Source of the DNA: Nocardia jejuensis NBRC 103114
GTDB taxonomy: Bacteria > Actinomycetota > Actinomycetes > Mycobacteriales > Mycobacteriaceae
Direction of reading: 5' to 3'
Length of the DNA stretch: 64,000 nt
NCBI RefSeq assembly: GCF_001613145.1
Contig: NZ_BDBU01000030.1
Coordinates: 62,001 to 126,000, forward strand
Positions within the stretch are counted from its first letter, which is position 1. Each line of letters begins with the position of its first letter. This document shows positions 55,450 through 63,618 of this stretch, piece after piece. The translations under genes and the position numbers were made by a program. The notes beneath the pieces are model-generated. The model worked only from the letters and a program-made list of their open reading frames with translations, was not told the DNA's origin and did no database searches.

Positions 55450-55746
55450 TCACCCCATGGACGTGTTCAAGCGCGCGAGAACCGCGGCCCGCCGGGTGGT
55501 GGCCTCGGCCGCGGCCTGCCCGCACGCCCACAGGATCAGCGTCGCGACCTCGGCGGGAGGGCGCGAGGTCACGGACTCGGCCAGCCACAGTTCCGTGAGG
55601 GCGCCGCCGCCGTCGACCTCGGCGGTGACCGAGCGGTCCTCGGTGGTGAAGCGGCCGCGCACCTCCGCGAGGCCGTGCAGGGTCGCCTCCAGGGCCTCGA
55701 GCCGGGTGCTCGCCGCCTCGACCAGGGCATCCATTTCCGCGCTCAT
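55450..55746 (-). CDS. YbaB/EbfC-like small protein of the T7SS-associated cluster
   Basis: Protein of 98 aa: an N-terminal helix with heptad-like hydrophobics (MDALVEAASTRLEALEATLH), a central strand region (GRFTTEDRSVTAEVDGGGAL), and a C-terminal helix (EVATLILWACGQAAAEATTR). This matches the YbaB/EbfC fold of nucleoid-associated proteins, which in actinobacteria often occur next to ESX substrates. Overlaps the upstream gene by 4 nt (ATGA). It is the last gene of the four-gene cluster. DNA binding is inferred, not shown. Confidence 0.7.
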   Translation of the reverse strand: MSAEMDALVEAASTRLEALEATLHGLAEVRGRFTTEDRSVTAEVDGGGALTELWLAESVTSRPPAEVATLILWACGQAAAEATTRRAAVLARLNTSMG

Positions 55747-56084
55747 ACGTTCCTCGTCCAGCTCGTCGGACCGGTGTCGGCGTCGTCCAGCCGGTCGAGC
55801 TCCTGGACGGCGGATCGGCGGGTGGGTAGACCGAGCTTGTCGAGCAGGTCCTGCGGCATGCCCGCCTCGGCCAGCTGTTCTCTGCGCCGGGATTTGGCGA
55901 CCAGCGCCGAACGCCGGGTGAGCCGCAGGATCTCCGCCGCCAGAGCCTGTGCCCCGTAACGGTATTCGCCGCGCTCGAAGCTGATCTCCACCGGTAGTCC
56001 CTGATCGGTGGCCCGCACGATCACCGTGCCCGCTCGATTGGCGCTCGACGCCACGGTCACCTTCGGCACCGGATCGCCGGTCAT
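55743..56084 (-). CDS. Uncharacterised EspD/DUF2694-like protein
   Basis: Protein of 113 aa. It begins with a beta-rich part (PVPKVTVASSANRAGTVIVR, GLPVEISFERGEYRYGAQAL) and ends in a basic, helical stretch (AAEILRLTRRSALVAKSRRR). Arrangement and context recall small ESX-secretion-associated proteins of the EspD group; the similarity is by eye and weak. No signal peptide. Its stop overlaps the YbaB-like start, so the two are coupled, and it follows the NlpC/P60 gene by 118 bp. Confidence 0.55.
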   Translation of the reverse strand: MTGDPVPKVTVASSANRAGTVIVRATDQGLPVEISFERGEYRYGAQALAAEILRLTRRSALVAKSRRREQLAEAGMPQDLLDKLGLPTRRSAVQELDRLDDADTGPTSWTRNV

Positions 56085-56202
56085 GCCCGCTCCTGGGAAG
56101 GCGCGCCCCGCCGGTCGGCGCGAGGGTTCGGCGGTGCGCCGGGCACACGGGTGCGGCGGCGGCCTGCGGGCGCTGCGGCGCGGGCCGCTGTCCGAGGCGC
56201 GC

Positions 56203-57435
56203 TCATGCTGTCGGCCGGTAGAACCCGAGGAAACCCATGCCGCTGTTCTCCGTTCGAATCGGTCCGATCTGCACCGGGTTGCCGGCCTCCACCAGCTGGC
56301 CGTTCCCGATCACCATGGCCACGTGCCCGTCCCACACCGCCAGATCACCGGGCATCAAGTCCCCTGGACCGATCTGCGGGTGGCCATAGCCCTGTTCCTG
56401 TGCCAAACGCGGCAGCGAGACCCCGGCCTGCGCGTACGCCCACTGCGTCAAACCGCTGCAGTCGAGGCCGACGCCCGGTGTGGTGCCGCCCCAGAGATAG
56501 GGCGTCCCGAGCTCGCTCAACGCGTTGCGCACCGCATCCGCCGCCTGCTGGTTCGGGGCGACCACGGTACTGCCGTCCGGCAGCGTGAGCGTCACCCCGC
56601 CCGATGACGCCCGGGTCGAGAGCGCCGCATCCGTCCGATGCGCGCGGGCTCGCGCACCGGACCCGCCCGCCGAGGCGGGCATCGTCGCGGCCATCGTCGA
56701 CAGCGGGTTGCTCGTTGTTCCCGAGCCCGTCTCCATCGCGCGGCCGGAGCCCGCGCTCCACGATGGCGTGCCGCCACCCGAGGAGCTCACCGACGCCGGA
56801 ATCACGTCCGCACCGCCCGAGGCGAGTCCGCCGGACCCGTTCGAGCCGAGTCCACCGAGGGCATCCGAGCCGAGCCCGCCGAGGGCATCCGAGCCGAGCG
56901 CCGCGGGCGCACCGGGAGCCGAAATCGGTGTCGGCGAGCTCAACTCGGCCAGCGCCGCGGTCTGCTCCGCGAGTTCCGTGCGCACCCGTTCGACCACCCG
57001 TAGCGCGCGCCCCAGATGATCCAGCGCCGACTCCACGATCAAGGCCATCACGCTCGGCGTCGGCCCCGACGCCTCGAGGCTCTCGACCTCGCTCCGGAAC
57101 GACCGCAGAATCTCCTCGATCTCGCGCCGCCCCGCCGCTGTGTCCGCCTCGGCCCGATCCACCACGTCCGCCAGGGCCCGCCCCCGATCGGAAACCGTTG
57201 CCGCCGAGGTCTGTACCCGCAGCGCCGCGTCCATCGCCGCATCCCCGCCCCGTCCCCGCCACGCCGCGTAGACCCCATCGATCCCGGTACTCCCGACCCC
57301 GTACACCTCGTCGAGGACCCCCGACGCGTCCCGCAACCCCCGCCCCGCCTCCCCGAGCCCCCGATCCACCCCGAGGCTCGCCCCCAACTCCACGATCGGC
57401 CGAGCCAACCCCTCCACATCCACCCCCGCACCCAT
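56203..57435 (-). CDS. NlpC/P60 (C40) peptidase with ESX-type N-terminal region
   Basis: Protein of 410 aa. The first 170 residues are helical, without a Sec signal (GLARPIVELGASLGV, then a long coiled region), as in type VII secretion substrates. A Ser/Gly-rich linker with 8-residue repeats (GLGSDALG) follows. The C-terminal NlpC/P60 domain shows catalytic Cys in GLDCSGLTQWAYAQ and His in WDGHVAMVIG, cleaving gamma-D-Glu-meso-DAP bonds in peptidoglycan. Probably exported by an ESX system encoded elsewhere. Downstream of the EspC-like gene by 67 bp. Confidence 0.85.
   Translation of the reverse strand: MGAGVDVEGLARPIVELGASLGVDRGLGEAGRGLRDASGVLDEVYGVGSTGIDGVYAAWRGRGGDAAMDAALRVQTSAATVSDRGRALADVVDRAEADTAAGRREIEEILRSFRSEVESLEASGPTPSVMALIVESALDHLGRALRVVERVRTELAEQTAALAELSSPTPISAPGAPAALGSDALGGLGSDALGGLGSNGSGGLASGGADVIPASVSSSGGGTPSWSAGSGRAMETGSGTTSNPLSTMAATMPASAGGSGARARAHRTDAALSTRASSGGVTLTLPDGSTVVAPNQQAADAVRNALSELGTPYLWGGTTPGVGLDCSGLTQWAYAQAGVSLPRLAQEQGYGHPQIGPGDLMPGDLAVWDGHVAMVIGNGQLVEAGNPVQIGPIRTENSGMGFLGFYRPTA
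56843..56898 (-). repeat. In-frame 24-bp repeats in the NlpC/P60 linker
   Basis: GAGCCGAG recurs at 56843, 56867 and 56891 (24-bp period), encoding GLGSDALG units in the Gly/Ser-rich linker between the helical N-terminus and the peptidase. Copy-number variation would change linker length without breaking the frame. Confidence 0.8.
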
Positions 57436-57502
57436 CACCCCACCTCCCCTTCGCTCGGATACGTCGGCGACCTGCGACCTCCGGTACCACCGCCGGTCGT
57501 GC

Positions 57503-57835
57503 TCATGCGGTGGGCTCCTCGTCCGGCGGGAGCCCGGTGCGTAGCGCGGTGGCGAAGGCGGCGTCGGTGGCGGTGTAGGTGGCGGCCGCGTCGGTGGTCG
57601 AGGTGGAGACGCTGGACCAGGCTGTGCTCAGGGCGCCGAGGGAGGTCAGGTGGGTGGTGTGGGCGGCGGTGTAGGCGGCGAGGAAATCGGTGGCGACGAC
57701 GCCCAGGGTGGGGGTCAGTAGCTCGGGTGCGGCGGTGGCGGCGCGGGCGGTGGCCGCGGTGAGGTCGGTGGCCATGACGGCCGTGGTCGTGGAATAGGCC
57801 GTGAGGCCGTCCGGATCGATCGACATCCTGTGCAT
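57503..57835 (-). CDS. EspC-like (DUF2580) type VII secretion substrate
   Basis: Protein of 110 aa, Ala/Thr-rich and helical, starting MHRMSIDPDGLTAYSTTTAV. Two long helices separated by a turn and the C-terminal signal YTATD (YxxxD) are hallmarks of ESX-secreted proteins; the SIDPDGL start fits the EspC/DUF2580 group. ATG 57835 has GGGGG 5 nt upstream; ATG 57826 is a later alternative. It heads a cluster with an ESX-type NlpC/P60 protein, a small EspD-like protein and a YbaB-like protein. No ESX core gene (eccC, mycP, esxAB) is in the window. Confidence 0.7.
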   Translation of the reverse strand: MHRMSIDPDGLTAYSTTTAVMATDLTAATARAATAAPELLTPTLGVVATDFLAAYTAAHTTHLTSLGALSTAWSSVSTSTTDAAATYTATDAAFATALRTGLPPDEEPTA

Positions 57836-57974
57836 GAAAGCCCCCTTCATGCCGGTCGCTGGGTGGTTACGTCCTGTAGGAGGTTGGACGCGGGACACGG
57901 CGATCGGGTTCCGCCGGGGAGGAAATTGCGGCGGGCGGGAAACTCCGAACGGCGAGCTGACCTATCGTTTTCCC

Positions 57975-58598
57975 ATGCGCACTCACATCGTGGACCATCC
58001 GCTCGCTGCTGCCTTGCTGACCACCATGCGGGATGTCGCCACAACGAATCCGACATTCCGGGCGGCTCTGCGCGACCTCACCGGACTGCTGGTCTACGAG
58101 GCGCTGCGCGAGGTGCCGGTCGTGCGATTCCCGATCGCGACTCCGGTCGCGGCGGCCGAGGGCACGCGCCTGGCGGCCCCGCCGTTGCTGGTCCCGGTGC
58201 TGCGTGCGGGGCTGGGCATGGTCGAGACGGCGGAGAATCTGATCCCGGACGCGCGCATCGGTTTCGTCGGAGTGGCGCGCAACGAGGACACCCATCAGCC
58301 GATCTCGTACATGGAGTCGCTGCCCGAGGATCTGTCCGATACGCCGGTGATCGTGCTGGATCCGATGCTCGCCACCGGCGGTTCCATGGTCTACACGCTG
58401 GACCTGCTGGCCACCCGCAATGCCCGCGACATCACCGTGATCTGCGTCGTCGCCGCACCGGAAGGCATTGCCGCCCTGGAGAAGTCGGGCCACCCCGTGC
58501 GCCTGGTGGTGGCGTCGGTGGACCGCGGCCTCAATTCCAACGCCTACATCGTCCCCGGCCTCGGCGACGCGGGCGACCGCCAATTCGGCCCCCGCTGA
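57975..58598 (+). CDS. upp: Uracil phosphoribosyltransferase
   Basis: Protein of 207 aa that makes UMP from uracil and PRPP. The PRPP loop is VIVLDPMLATGGSM, uracil site GLGDAGDRQFG at the C-terminus, and PVLRAGLGMVE in the middle. ATG 57975 lies 6 nt after TATCGT (57963-57968) and has no ribosome site: leaderless. It corresponds to Rv3309c and completes pyrimidine salvage with cdd and deoA. Convergent with the phosphosugar mutase gene. Confidence 0.96.
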   Translation: MRTHIVDHPLAAALLTTMRDVATTNPTFRAALRDLTGLLVYEALREVPVVRFPIATPVAAAEGTRLAAPPLLVPVLRAGLGMVETAENLIPDARIGFVGVARNEDTHQPISYMESLPEDLSDTPVIVLDPMLATGGSMVYTLDLLATRNARDITVICVVAAPEGIAALEKSGHPVRLVVASVDRGLNSNAYIVPGLGDAGDRQFGPR

Positions 58599-58802
58599 AC
58601 AACTTTTGGCCTCAGATGCGGACCACGGCCCCCGATTCGCGAAGCCGTCGACGATCGATCGCGCGCCTGCGGACTCGGCCCATCGCCCCGGGCGCGATTC
58701 ACAGCCCGGGTCCGGGACGAATCCACGCCCCGGGAGACCAGGGCATGATCGACCCGGCACTTGCTCCGGCGGCCCCGGAACCAGAAGAACCGACGGTTGC
58801 CC

Positions 58803-60410
58803 TCAGAGCCCTTCGCAGAACTTCCTGAGCTCGGACAGTCGCTGTGCGGCATCGGCTTTCGCGGATTTCAGGGCGGTGCGCTCCGGGACCGGCGTCACGG
58901 TCTCCAGGTAGCACTTGAGTTTCGGCTCGGTGCCGGAGGGGCGGACCACCAGTCGTAGCGAGGGGCCCTCGAAGACCAGGGCGTCGGTGCGCAGCGCGCC
59001 GCGCACCCGGGACATGTCGGTGCAGGTGACCGTTTCGCCCGCGATCCGAGTGGGAGGGGTGTCGCGCAGCCGCTCCACCACCGCGGCGGCCTCCGCCGCA
59101 TCGGCGAGGCGCAGCGATACCTGCGCGCCGGTGTGCAGGCCGAATTCGAGTGCGTAATCATCGAGTACGTCGTCGAGGCCGCGACCCGCGGCCTTCGTCC
59201 GCGCCACCAGTTCGGCCGCGAGCACCGCCGCCGAGATCCCGTCCTTGTCGCGGACGAAGGACGGATCGACGCAGTGCCCGATGGCTTCCTCGTAGGCGTA
59301 GACCAGGCCGTCACCCGCGCGCGCCAGCCATTTGAATCCGGTCAGTGTCTCGGCGTACCGCGCTCCGCGCGCCGAGGCCAGCTTGCCGAGCAGTCGCGAG
59401 GACACGATGGTGGTCGCCACCAGCGAATCCGCCGCAGCCGTCCGCAGCACGAAATCGCCGAGCAGCACACCGGTTTCGTCGCCCCGCAGCATGCGCCAGC
59501 CCTCCGGACCGGGCACCCCCACCGCGCAGCGATCGGCATCGGGATCCAGTGCGATCGCCACGTCCGCCCCCATCCGCGCGGCGAGATCGAGCAGCAGATC
59601 CGATGCCCCCGGCTCCTCCGGATTCGGGAACGCCACGGTCGGAAAATCCGGATTCGGCGCGAACTGCTCGGACACCACCAGCACGTCGTCGAACCCGGCG
59701 GCGCGCAGCGCGGCCACCCCCAATTCGCCACCGACACCGTGCATCGCGGTCAGGACGATCCGAATATCCTTGCGCAGTGCCAGGTTTCGCGCGTCGTAAC
59801 CCAGCTCACCGGCCTCCGCCGCCCGCGCCGGTGCGTCGCTGTCGCCGCCGATCAGATCGGGGAGAGAGCCGACGCGCGCGAGGTAGCGGCGCACGATCTC
59901 CTTGCTCATCTCCTCGAGCGTGGCTCCGGGTGCGAGGCCGACGATGTCGGGTCCGGGCGCGGATTTCGCGGCGGGGGAGCGAGGGATCTTTCCGTAGACC
60001 GCCTCGATGAACTTCTCGATCTCGGCGTCGGCGGGCGGCACGAGTTGCGAGCCGCCGTCGAGGTAGAGCTTGTAGCCGTTGTCGGTCGCGGGATTGTGCG
60101 ACGCGGTGATCTGCACACCCGCCACCGCGCCCAGCGCGCGCACCGCGTACGCCACCACCGGTGTGGGCAGCGGGCGGTGCAGGGCCAGCACCGAGAATCC
60201 CGCCGCGGCGAACACCTCCTCGGTGGCCAGGGCGAATTCGGCCGAGCCGTGCCGGGCGTCGCGCCCGACGATGACCAGTCCGCCGCCGAGGCAGCGATCC
60301 CGCAGCCACGCCGCGATGCCCGCGCTCGCGCGCTCGACGGTGTCCACGTTCATGCCGTCCGGGCCGTCCTGCAGTGGACCGCGCAGCCCGGCGGTGCCGA
60401 AGCGCAACAT
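58803..60410 (-). CDS. pmmB: Phosphosugar mutase (phosphoglucomutase/phosphomannomutase, PmmB-like)
   Basis: Protein of 535 aa. Catalytic phosphoserine Ser104 in ITASHNPATDNGYK, metal-binding ALDPDADRCA, sugar-binding YAYEEAIG, and phosphate-binding RPSGTEPKLK near the C-terminus. It begins directly at MLRFGTAGLRG; relatives usually carry about 40 more residues before this motif, but AGGAGG 5 nt before the ATG supports this start. Next to purine nucleoside phosphorylase it may act as phosphopentomutase-like in nucleoside salvage, besides hexose-phosphate interconversion. The upstream gene's TAG stop is part of its ribosome site. Confidence 0.92.
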   Translation of the reverse strand: MLRFGTAGLRGPLQDGPDGMNVDTVERASAGIAAWLRDRCLGGGLVIVGRDARHGSAEFALATEEVFAAAGFSVLALHRPLPTPVVAYAVRALGAVAGVQITASHNPATDNGYKLYLDGGSQLVPPADAEIEKFIEAVYGKIPRSPAAKSAPGPDIVGLAPGATLEEMSKEIVRRYLARVGSLPDLIGGDSDAPARAAEAGELGYDARNLALRKDIRIVLTAMHGVGGELGVAALRAAGFDDVLVVSEQFAPNPDFPTVAFPNPEEPGASDLLLDLAARMGADVAIALDPDADRCAVGVPGPEGWRMLRGDETGVLLGDFVLRTAAADSLVATTIVSSRLLGKLASARGARYAETLTGFKWLARAGDGLVYAYEEAIGHCVDPSFVRDKDGISAAVLAAELVARTKAAGRGLDDVLDDYALEFGLHTGAQVSLRLADAAEAAAVVERLRDTPPTRIAGETVTCTDMSRVRGALRTDALVFEGPSLRLVVRPSGTEPKLKCYLETVTPVPERTALKSAKADAAQRLSELRKFCEGL

Positions 60411-60419
60411 GCGCGCCTC

Positions 60420-61199
60420 CTAAACTCGTTCGAGCACGCCGCGCAGCAGTTTGCCCAATCGTGGTGCGGCCGCGTGACCTTCGGCGAGCACCTCCGCATG
60501 GGACAGATGCTCACCGGTCACGCCGGCCGCCAGATTCGTGACCAGCGAAATTCCGAGGACCCGGGCTCCTGCCGCGCGGCAGGCGATGGCTTCCAACACG
60601 GTGGACATACCCACGAGATCCGCGCCCATCGTGCGGAGCATGCGAATTTCCGCCGGGGTCTCGTACTGCGGTCCGGTCAGGCCCGCGTACACGCCTTCGG
60701 TCAGGCTCGGGTCGATCTCCTGTGCCAGCGCACGCAATTCGGGGTCCCAGGTGTCGACCAGGTCGACGAAGTTCGCGCCCTCGATGGGCGTGCGCCCGGT
60801 GAGGTTGAGGTGATCGCTGATCAGCACGGGTTCGCCGACGGACAGTCCGTCGCGGATTCCGCCCGCGGCATTGGTCAGCAGGATGGTCTGCGCGCCCGCC
60901 GCGACGGCGGTGCGGATGTTGTGCACGACCTGCGCGGGCTCATGGCCCTCGTACAGATGCTGACGTCCCATCAGCAGCAGTACGGGTGCGTCGTTCACCA
61001 CGACGGAGTGGATGGTGCCCTGATGTCCCTGCGCGGTGGGCGATCCGAACCCGGGCACCTCGGCCATCGGCAGCGAGGCGGCCGGTTCGCCGATTTCCGC
61101 GGCGGCCTCCTGCCAGCCCGATCCGAGAATCACCGCGACCCGGTGATGCTCGGCTCCCGTACGTTCGGCAATCGCCTTCGCGGCCTGCTCGGCTAGCAT
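60420..61199 (-). CDS. Purine nucleoside phosphorylase
   Basis: Trimeric-type PNP of 259 aa. VAVILGSGWQ is the phosphate loop; MGRQHLYEGH, TNAAGGI, GLTGPQYETPAEIR and VGMSTVLEAIACR complete the PNP-I/MTAP signature with the active-site Glu and Asn positions. It releases purine bases and ribose-1-phosphate. It corresponds to Rv3307 (annotated deoD there, although this is the eukaryote-like trimeric class rather than E. coli DeoD). TAGGGT lies 7 nt before ATG 61199; GTG 61208 is an alternative. Its stop is 9 bp before the pmmB start. Confidence 0.95.
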   Translation of the reverse strand: MLAEQAAKAIAERTGAEHHRVAVILGSGWQEAAAEIGEPAASLPMAEVPGFGSPTAQGHQGTIHSVVVNDAPVLLLMGRQHLYEGHEPAQVVHNIRTAVAAGAQTILLTNAAGGIRDGLSVGEPVLISDHLNLTGRTPIEGANFVDLVDTWDPELRALAQEIDPSLTEGVYAGLTGPQYETPAEIRMLRTMGADLVGMSTVLEAIACRAAGARVLGISLVTNLAAGVTGEHLSHAEVLAEGHAAAPRLGKLLRGVLERV

Positions 61200-61346
61200 G
61201 TCGCCCACCCTAGTACTCGGTGATCTCGCGTGCGCGATGGCCGCCCCGACCTGCCGGTTCAATCCCTTTGCCGGTTCTCTCGGCGGTCGCAACGCCACGG
61301 CTACCCGTCGGTAGGTAACCGGATCCGCCCCCGCTACGCTGCATCC

Positions 61347-62054
61347 ATGCCGTTTTTGAAGCGTGATGGGGACGTGTTCGTGCTGTACCTCGGTGCCGAG
61401 GGCCAGAACATCGACAGCGAGAACCGTTTCCACCCCGACTGGATCACCGAGGTCCACTCGCTGCTCGACGAGGTCGAGGCGTCCGAGGGCCCGGCCGCGC
61501 TGGTCGTCACCAGCAATGGCAAGTTCTTCAGCAATGGGCTCGACACCGACTGGCTGTTCGGCAATTTCGACAAGAACTGCTGGTACCTGGACCGGGTGCA
61601 CTCGCTCTACACCCGCCTGCTGACCTTCCCGACCCCGACCGTCGCCGCGGTGAACGGCCACGCCTTCGGCGCCGGCGCCATGCTCGCCACCTCTTGCGAC
61701 TTCCGCGTCATGCGCGCGGACCGCGGTTTCTGGTGCCTGCCCGAGGTGCACCTGGGCATGCCCTTCACCGTCGCGATGAACTCGCTGCTGACCAACCGCC
61801 TGATCAATCAGGTCGCGGTCGAGGCCATGACCACCGGCCGCCGCTACGGCGCGGACGACGCCATCGCCGCAGGCATCGTGGACGCCAAGGCGGATGCGGA
61901 GTCGTTGCTGTCGGTGGCCGTCGCGCGTGCGGACCTGCTCAAGGGCAACCGCAAGCCGAACCTTCAGGTCATCAAGCGCGCCCTGCACGAGCGTGCGCTG
62001 GCCGGGTTGGCCGTCGAGACCACCCCGGAGAATCTGGGCTTCAGCCCCAGCTGA
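61347..62054 (+). CDS. Enoyl-CoA hydratase/isomerase family protein
   Basis: Protein of 235 aa with crotonase fold: LVVTSNGKFFSNGLDTDWLF forms the first oxyanion-hole side (with Ser/Gly), AAVNGHAFGAGAMLATSCDF the second, and WCLPEVHLGMPFTVAMN the active-site region, where many hydratases have a catalytic Glu. It is shorter than classical 257-aa hydratases and resembles plant/actinobacterial delta3,delta2-enoyl-CoA isomerase-like proteins. Leaderless start: TACGCT (61335-61340) is 6 nt before ATG. The gene is alone and ends in a 16-bp hairpin. Confidence 0.88.
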   Translation: MPFLKRDGDVFVLYLGAEGQNIDSENRFHPDWITEVHSLLDEVEASEGPAALVVTSNGKFFSNGLDTDWLFGNFDKNCWYLDRVHSLYTRLLTFPTPTVAAVNGHAFGAGAMLATSCDFRVMRADRGFWCLPEVHLGMPFTVAMNSLLTNRLINQVAVEAMTTGRRYGADDAIAAGIVDAKADAESLLSVAVARADLLKGNRKPNLQVIKRALHERALAGLAVETTPENLGFSPS

Positions 62055-62073
62055 GCTGGACATTCATTCGATT

Positions 62074-62109
62074 CGTGATCCCCGGCCGGGCTTCCGGCCG
62101 GGGATCACG
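62074..62109 (+). terminator. Terminator of the enoyl-CoA hydratase gene
   Basis: A 16-bp perfect stem (62074-62089 with 62094-62109) with a GCTT loop, 20 nt after the stop codon. Confidence 0.85.
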
Positions 62110-62340
62110 TTGTCTGCGTGTCCTATTCGTCGGGTTCGGTAACCCGTCTCATAGATTTGTTCCGGGTGATTCCCGGGTTGCGCCCCCGAAATTTTCCTGG
62201 TTACCGGCGCGTCGAAGGAGATTTCGGGCTCACCTGCTGCGACACCTCAGCATGCGAGTGCAAGACTGTGTGCCATGCCACCATCGCGCCACGGCGATGA
62301 CCGGAGCCTTCGAATACCGATCAGTCGGCACGACTCGACC

Positions 62341-63618
62341 ATGTCGTCGCCGGCTGCTGCCGTGTCGCCGGGCGGCCCGGCCTCGGCCGTGGCGGCCGGC
62401 ACGGCCCTGATCCCGAAGCCCGATCCGGCGCTGATCGCGAAGTCCGACGCGGCGGTGGCCGCCGCCCGCGCCGAGTTGCTCGCGCTGTCGCACAGCATTC
62501 ACGCCGAGCCGGAACTCGCCTTCGAGGAATTCCGCAGCGTCGCGAAGACGATCGAACCGTTGCGCGAGCACGGTTTCCGGATCGACTCGGGCGTGGCCGA
62601 CCTGCCGACCGCCTTCACCGCCGAGTACGGCAGTGGGGATCTGGTGGTCGGCGTCTTCGCCGAATACGACGCGCTGCCGGAGATCGGACATGCCTGCGGG
62701 CACAACATCATCGCCGCGTCCGCCGTCGGCGCCGCACTGGGATTGGCCGCGGTGGCCGACGCCTGCGGCATCACGGTGAAGGTGTTCGGCACGCCCGCCG
62801 AGGAGAGCGGCGGCGGCAAGGTGCTCATGCTCGAGCGCGGCGTCTTCGACGATCTGGCGATGGCGCTCATGGTGCATCCGGGTCCGGTCGATATCGCCGG
62901 TGCGCATTCGCTCGCGCTCGCGGATCTCTCGGTGGTCTACCGTGGCCGCGAATCGCATGCCAGCGCCGCGCCCGAACACGGACGAAACGCCCTCGACGCC
63001 GTCACCGTCGCTCAAGTTGCCTTGGGTTTGCTCCGGCAACATCTCCTTCCCGGACAGCAACTCCACGGTATAGTCGCCTCGGGCGGCGTGGCCCCCAATA
63101 TCGTGCCCGGACACGCGGAACTGCTGTATTACCTACGGGCAGTCGACTCCGCGACCCTCGACGATCTGATGCAACGCGCATCGGCCTGTTTCGAGGCAGG
63201 CGCCCTGGCGACCGGATGTACACATGAAATCCGGAAGCTCGCGCCGACATATACCGAGCTCACTCCCGATAGCGCACTACTGTGTGCCTATCGCGAGCAG
63301 ATCCGCGAACTCGGACGTGAGCCCATTGCCCCGGAACTCGAGGCGCAGCGGCCGCTCGGCAGCACCGATATGGGCAACGTCACCAACGTCATCGCGGGGA
63401 TTCATCCGGTGATCGGCATCGACGCCGGTGGTGCGGTGACGCACCAGCCTGCCTTCGCGGCAGCGGCTGTGAACGCCTCGGCCGACCGCGCCGTCCTGGA
63501 CGGGGCAACGGCTTTGGCTCGTACTGCGATAACCATCGCAGGCGACGAGTCGCACAGGGACAGGTTGTCGGAACGCGTCATACAACGGCAGTTTCAGCGA
63601 CAGGAGGACATTCGGTGA
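62341..63618 (+). CDS. amiB1: M20 amidohydrolase (AmiB1-like)
   Basis: Protein of 425 aa of the M20/peptidase-T-like amidohydrolase family. Metal site: GVFAEYDALPEIGHACGHN with His and Asp, then GTPAEESGGGK with the catalytic Glu, and the dimerisation domain with SHASAAPEHGRNALD. ACGHNI, EESGGGK and the late GSTDMGNVTNVI segment agree with p-aminobenzoyl-glutamate or N-acyl-amino-acid hydrolases. ATG 62341 is preferred; ATG 62275 would add 22 residues. It overlaps the next amidohydrolase by 4 nt (GTGA). It corresponds to Rv3306c. Confidence 0.9.
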   Translation: MSSPAAAVSPGGPASAVAAGTALIPKPDPALIAKSDAAVAAARAELLALSHSIHAEPELAFEEFRSVAKTIEPLREHGFRIDSGVADLPTAFTAEYGSGDLVVGVFAEYDALPEIGHACGHNIIAASAVGAALGLAAVADACGITVKVFGTPAEESGGGKVLMLERGVFDDLAMALMVHPGPVDIAGAHSLALADLSVVYRGRESHASAAPEHGRNALDAVTVAQVALGLLRQHLLPGQQLHGIVASGGVAPNIVPGHAELLYYLRAVDSATLDDLMQRASACFEAGALATGCTHEIRKLAPTYTELTPDSALLCAYREQIRELGREPIAPELEAQRPLGSTDMGNVTNVIAGIHPVIGIDAGGAVTHQPAFAAAAVNASADRAVLDGATALARTAITIAGDESHRDRLSERVIQRQFQRQEDIR

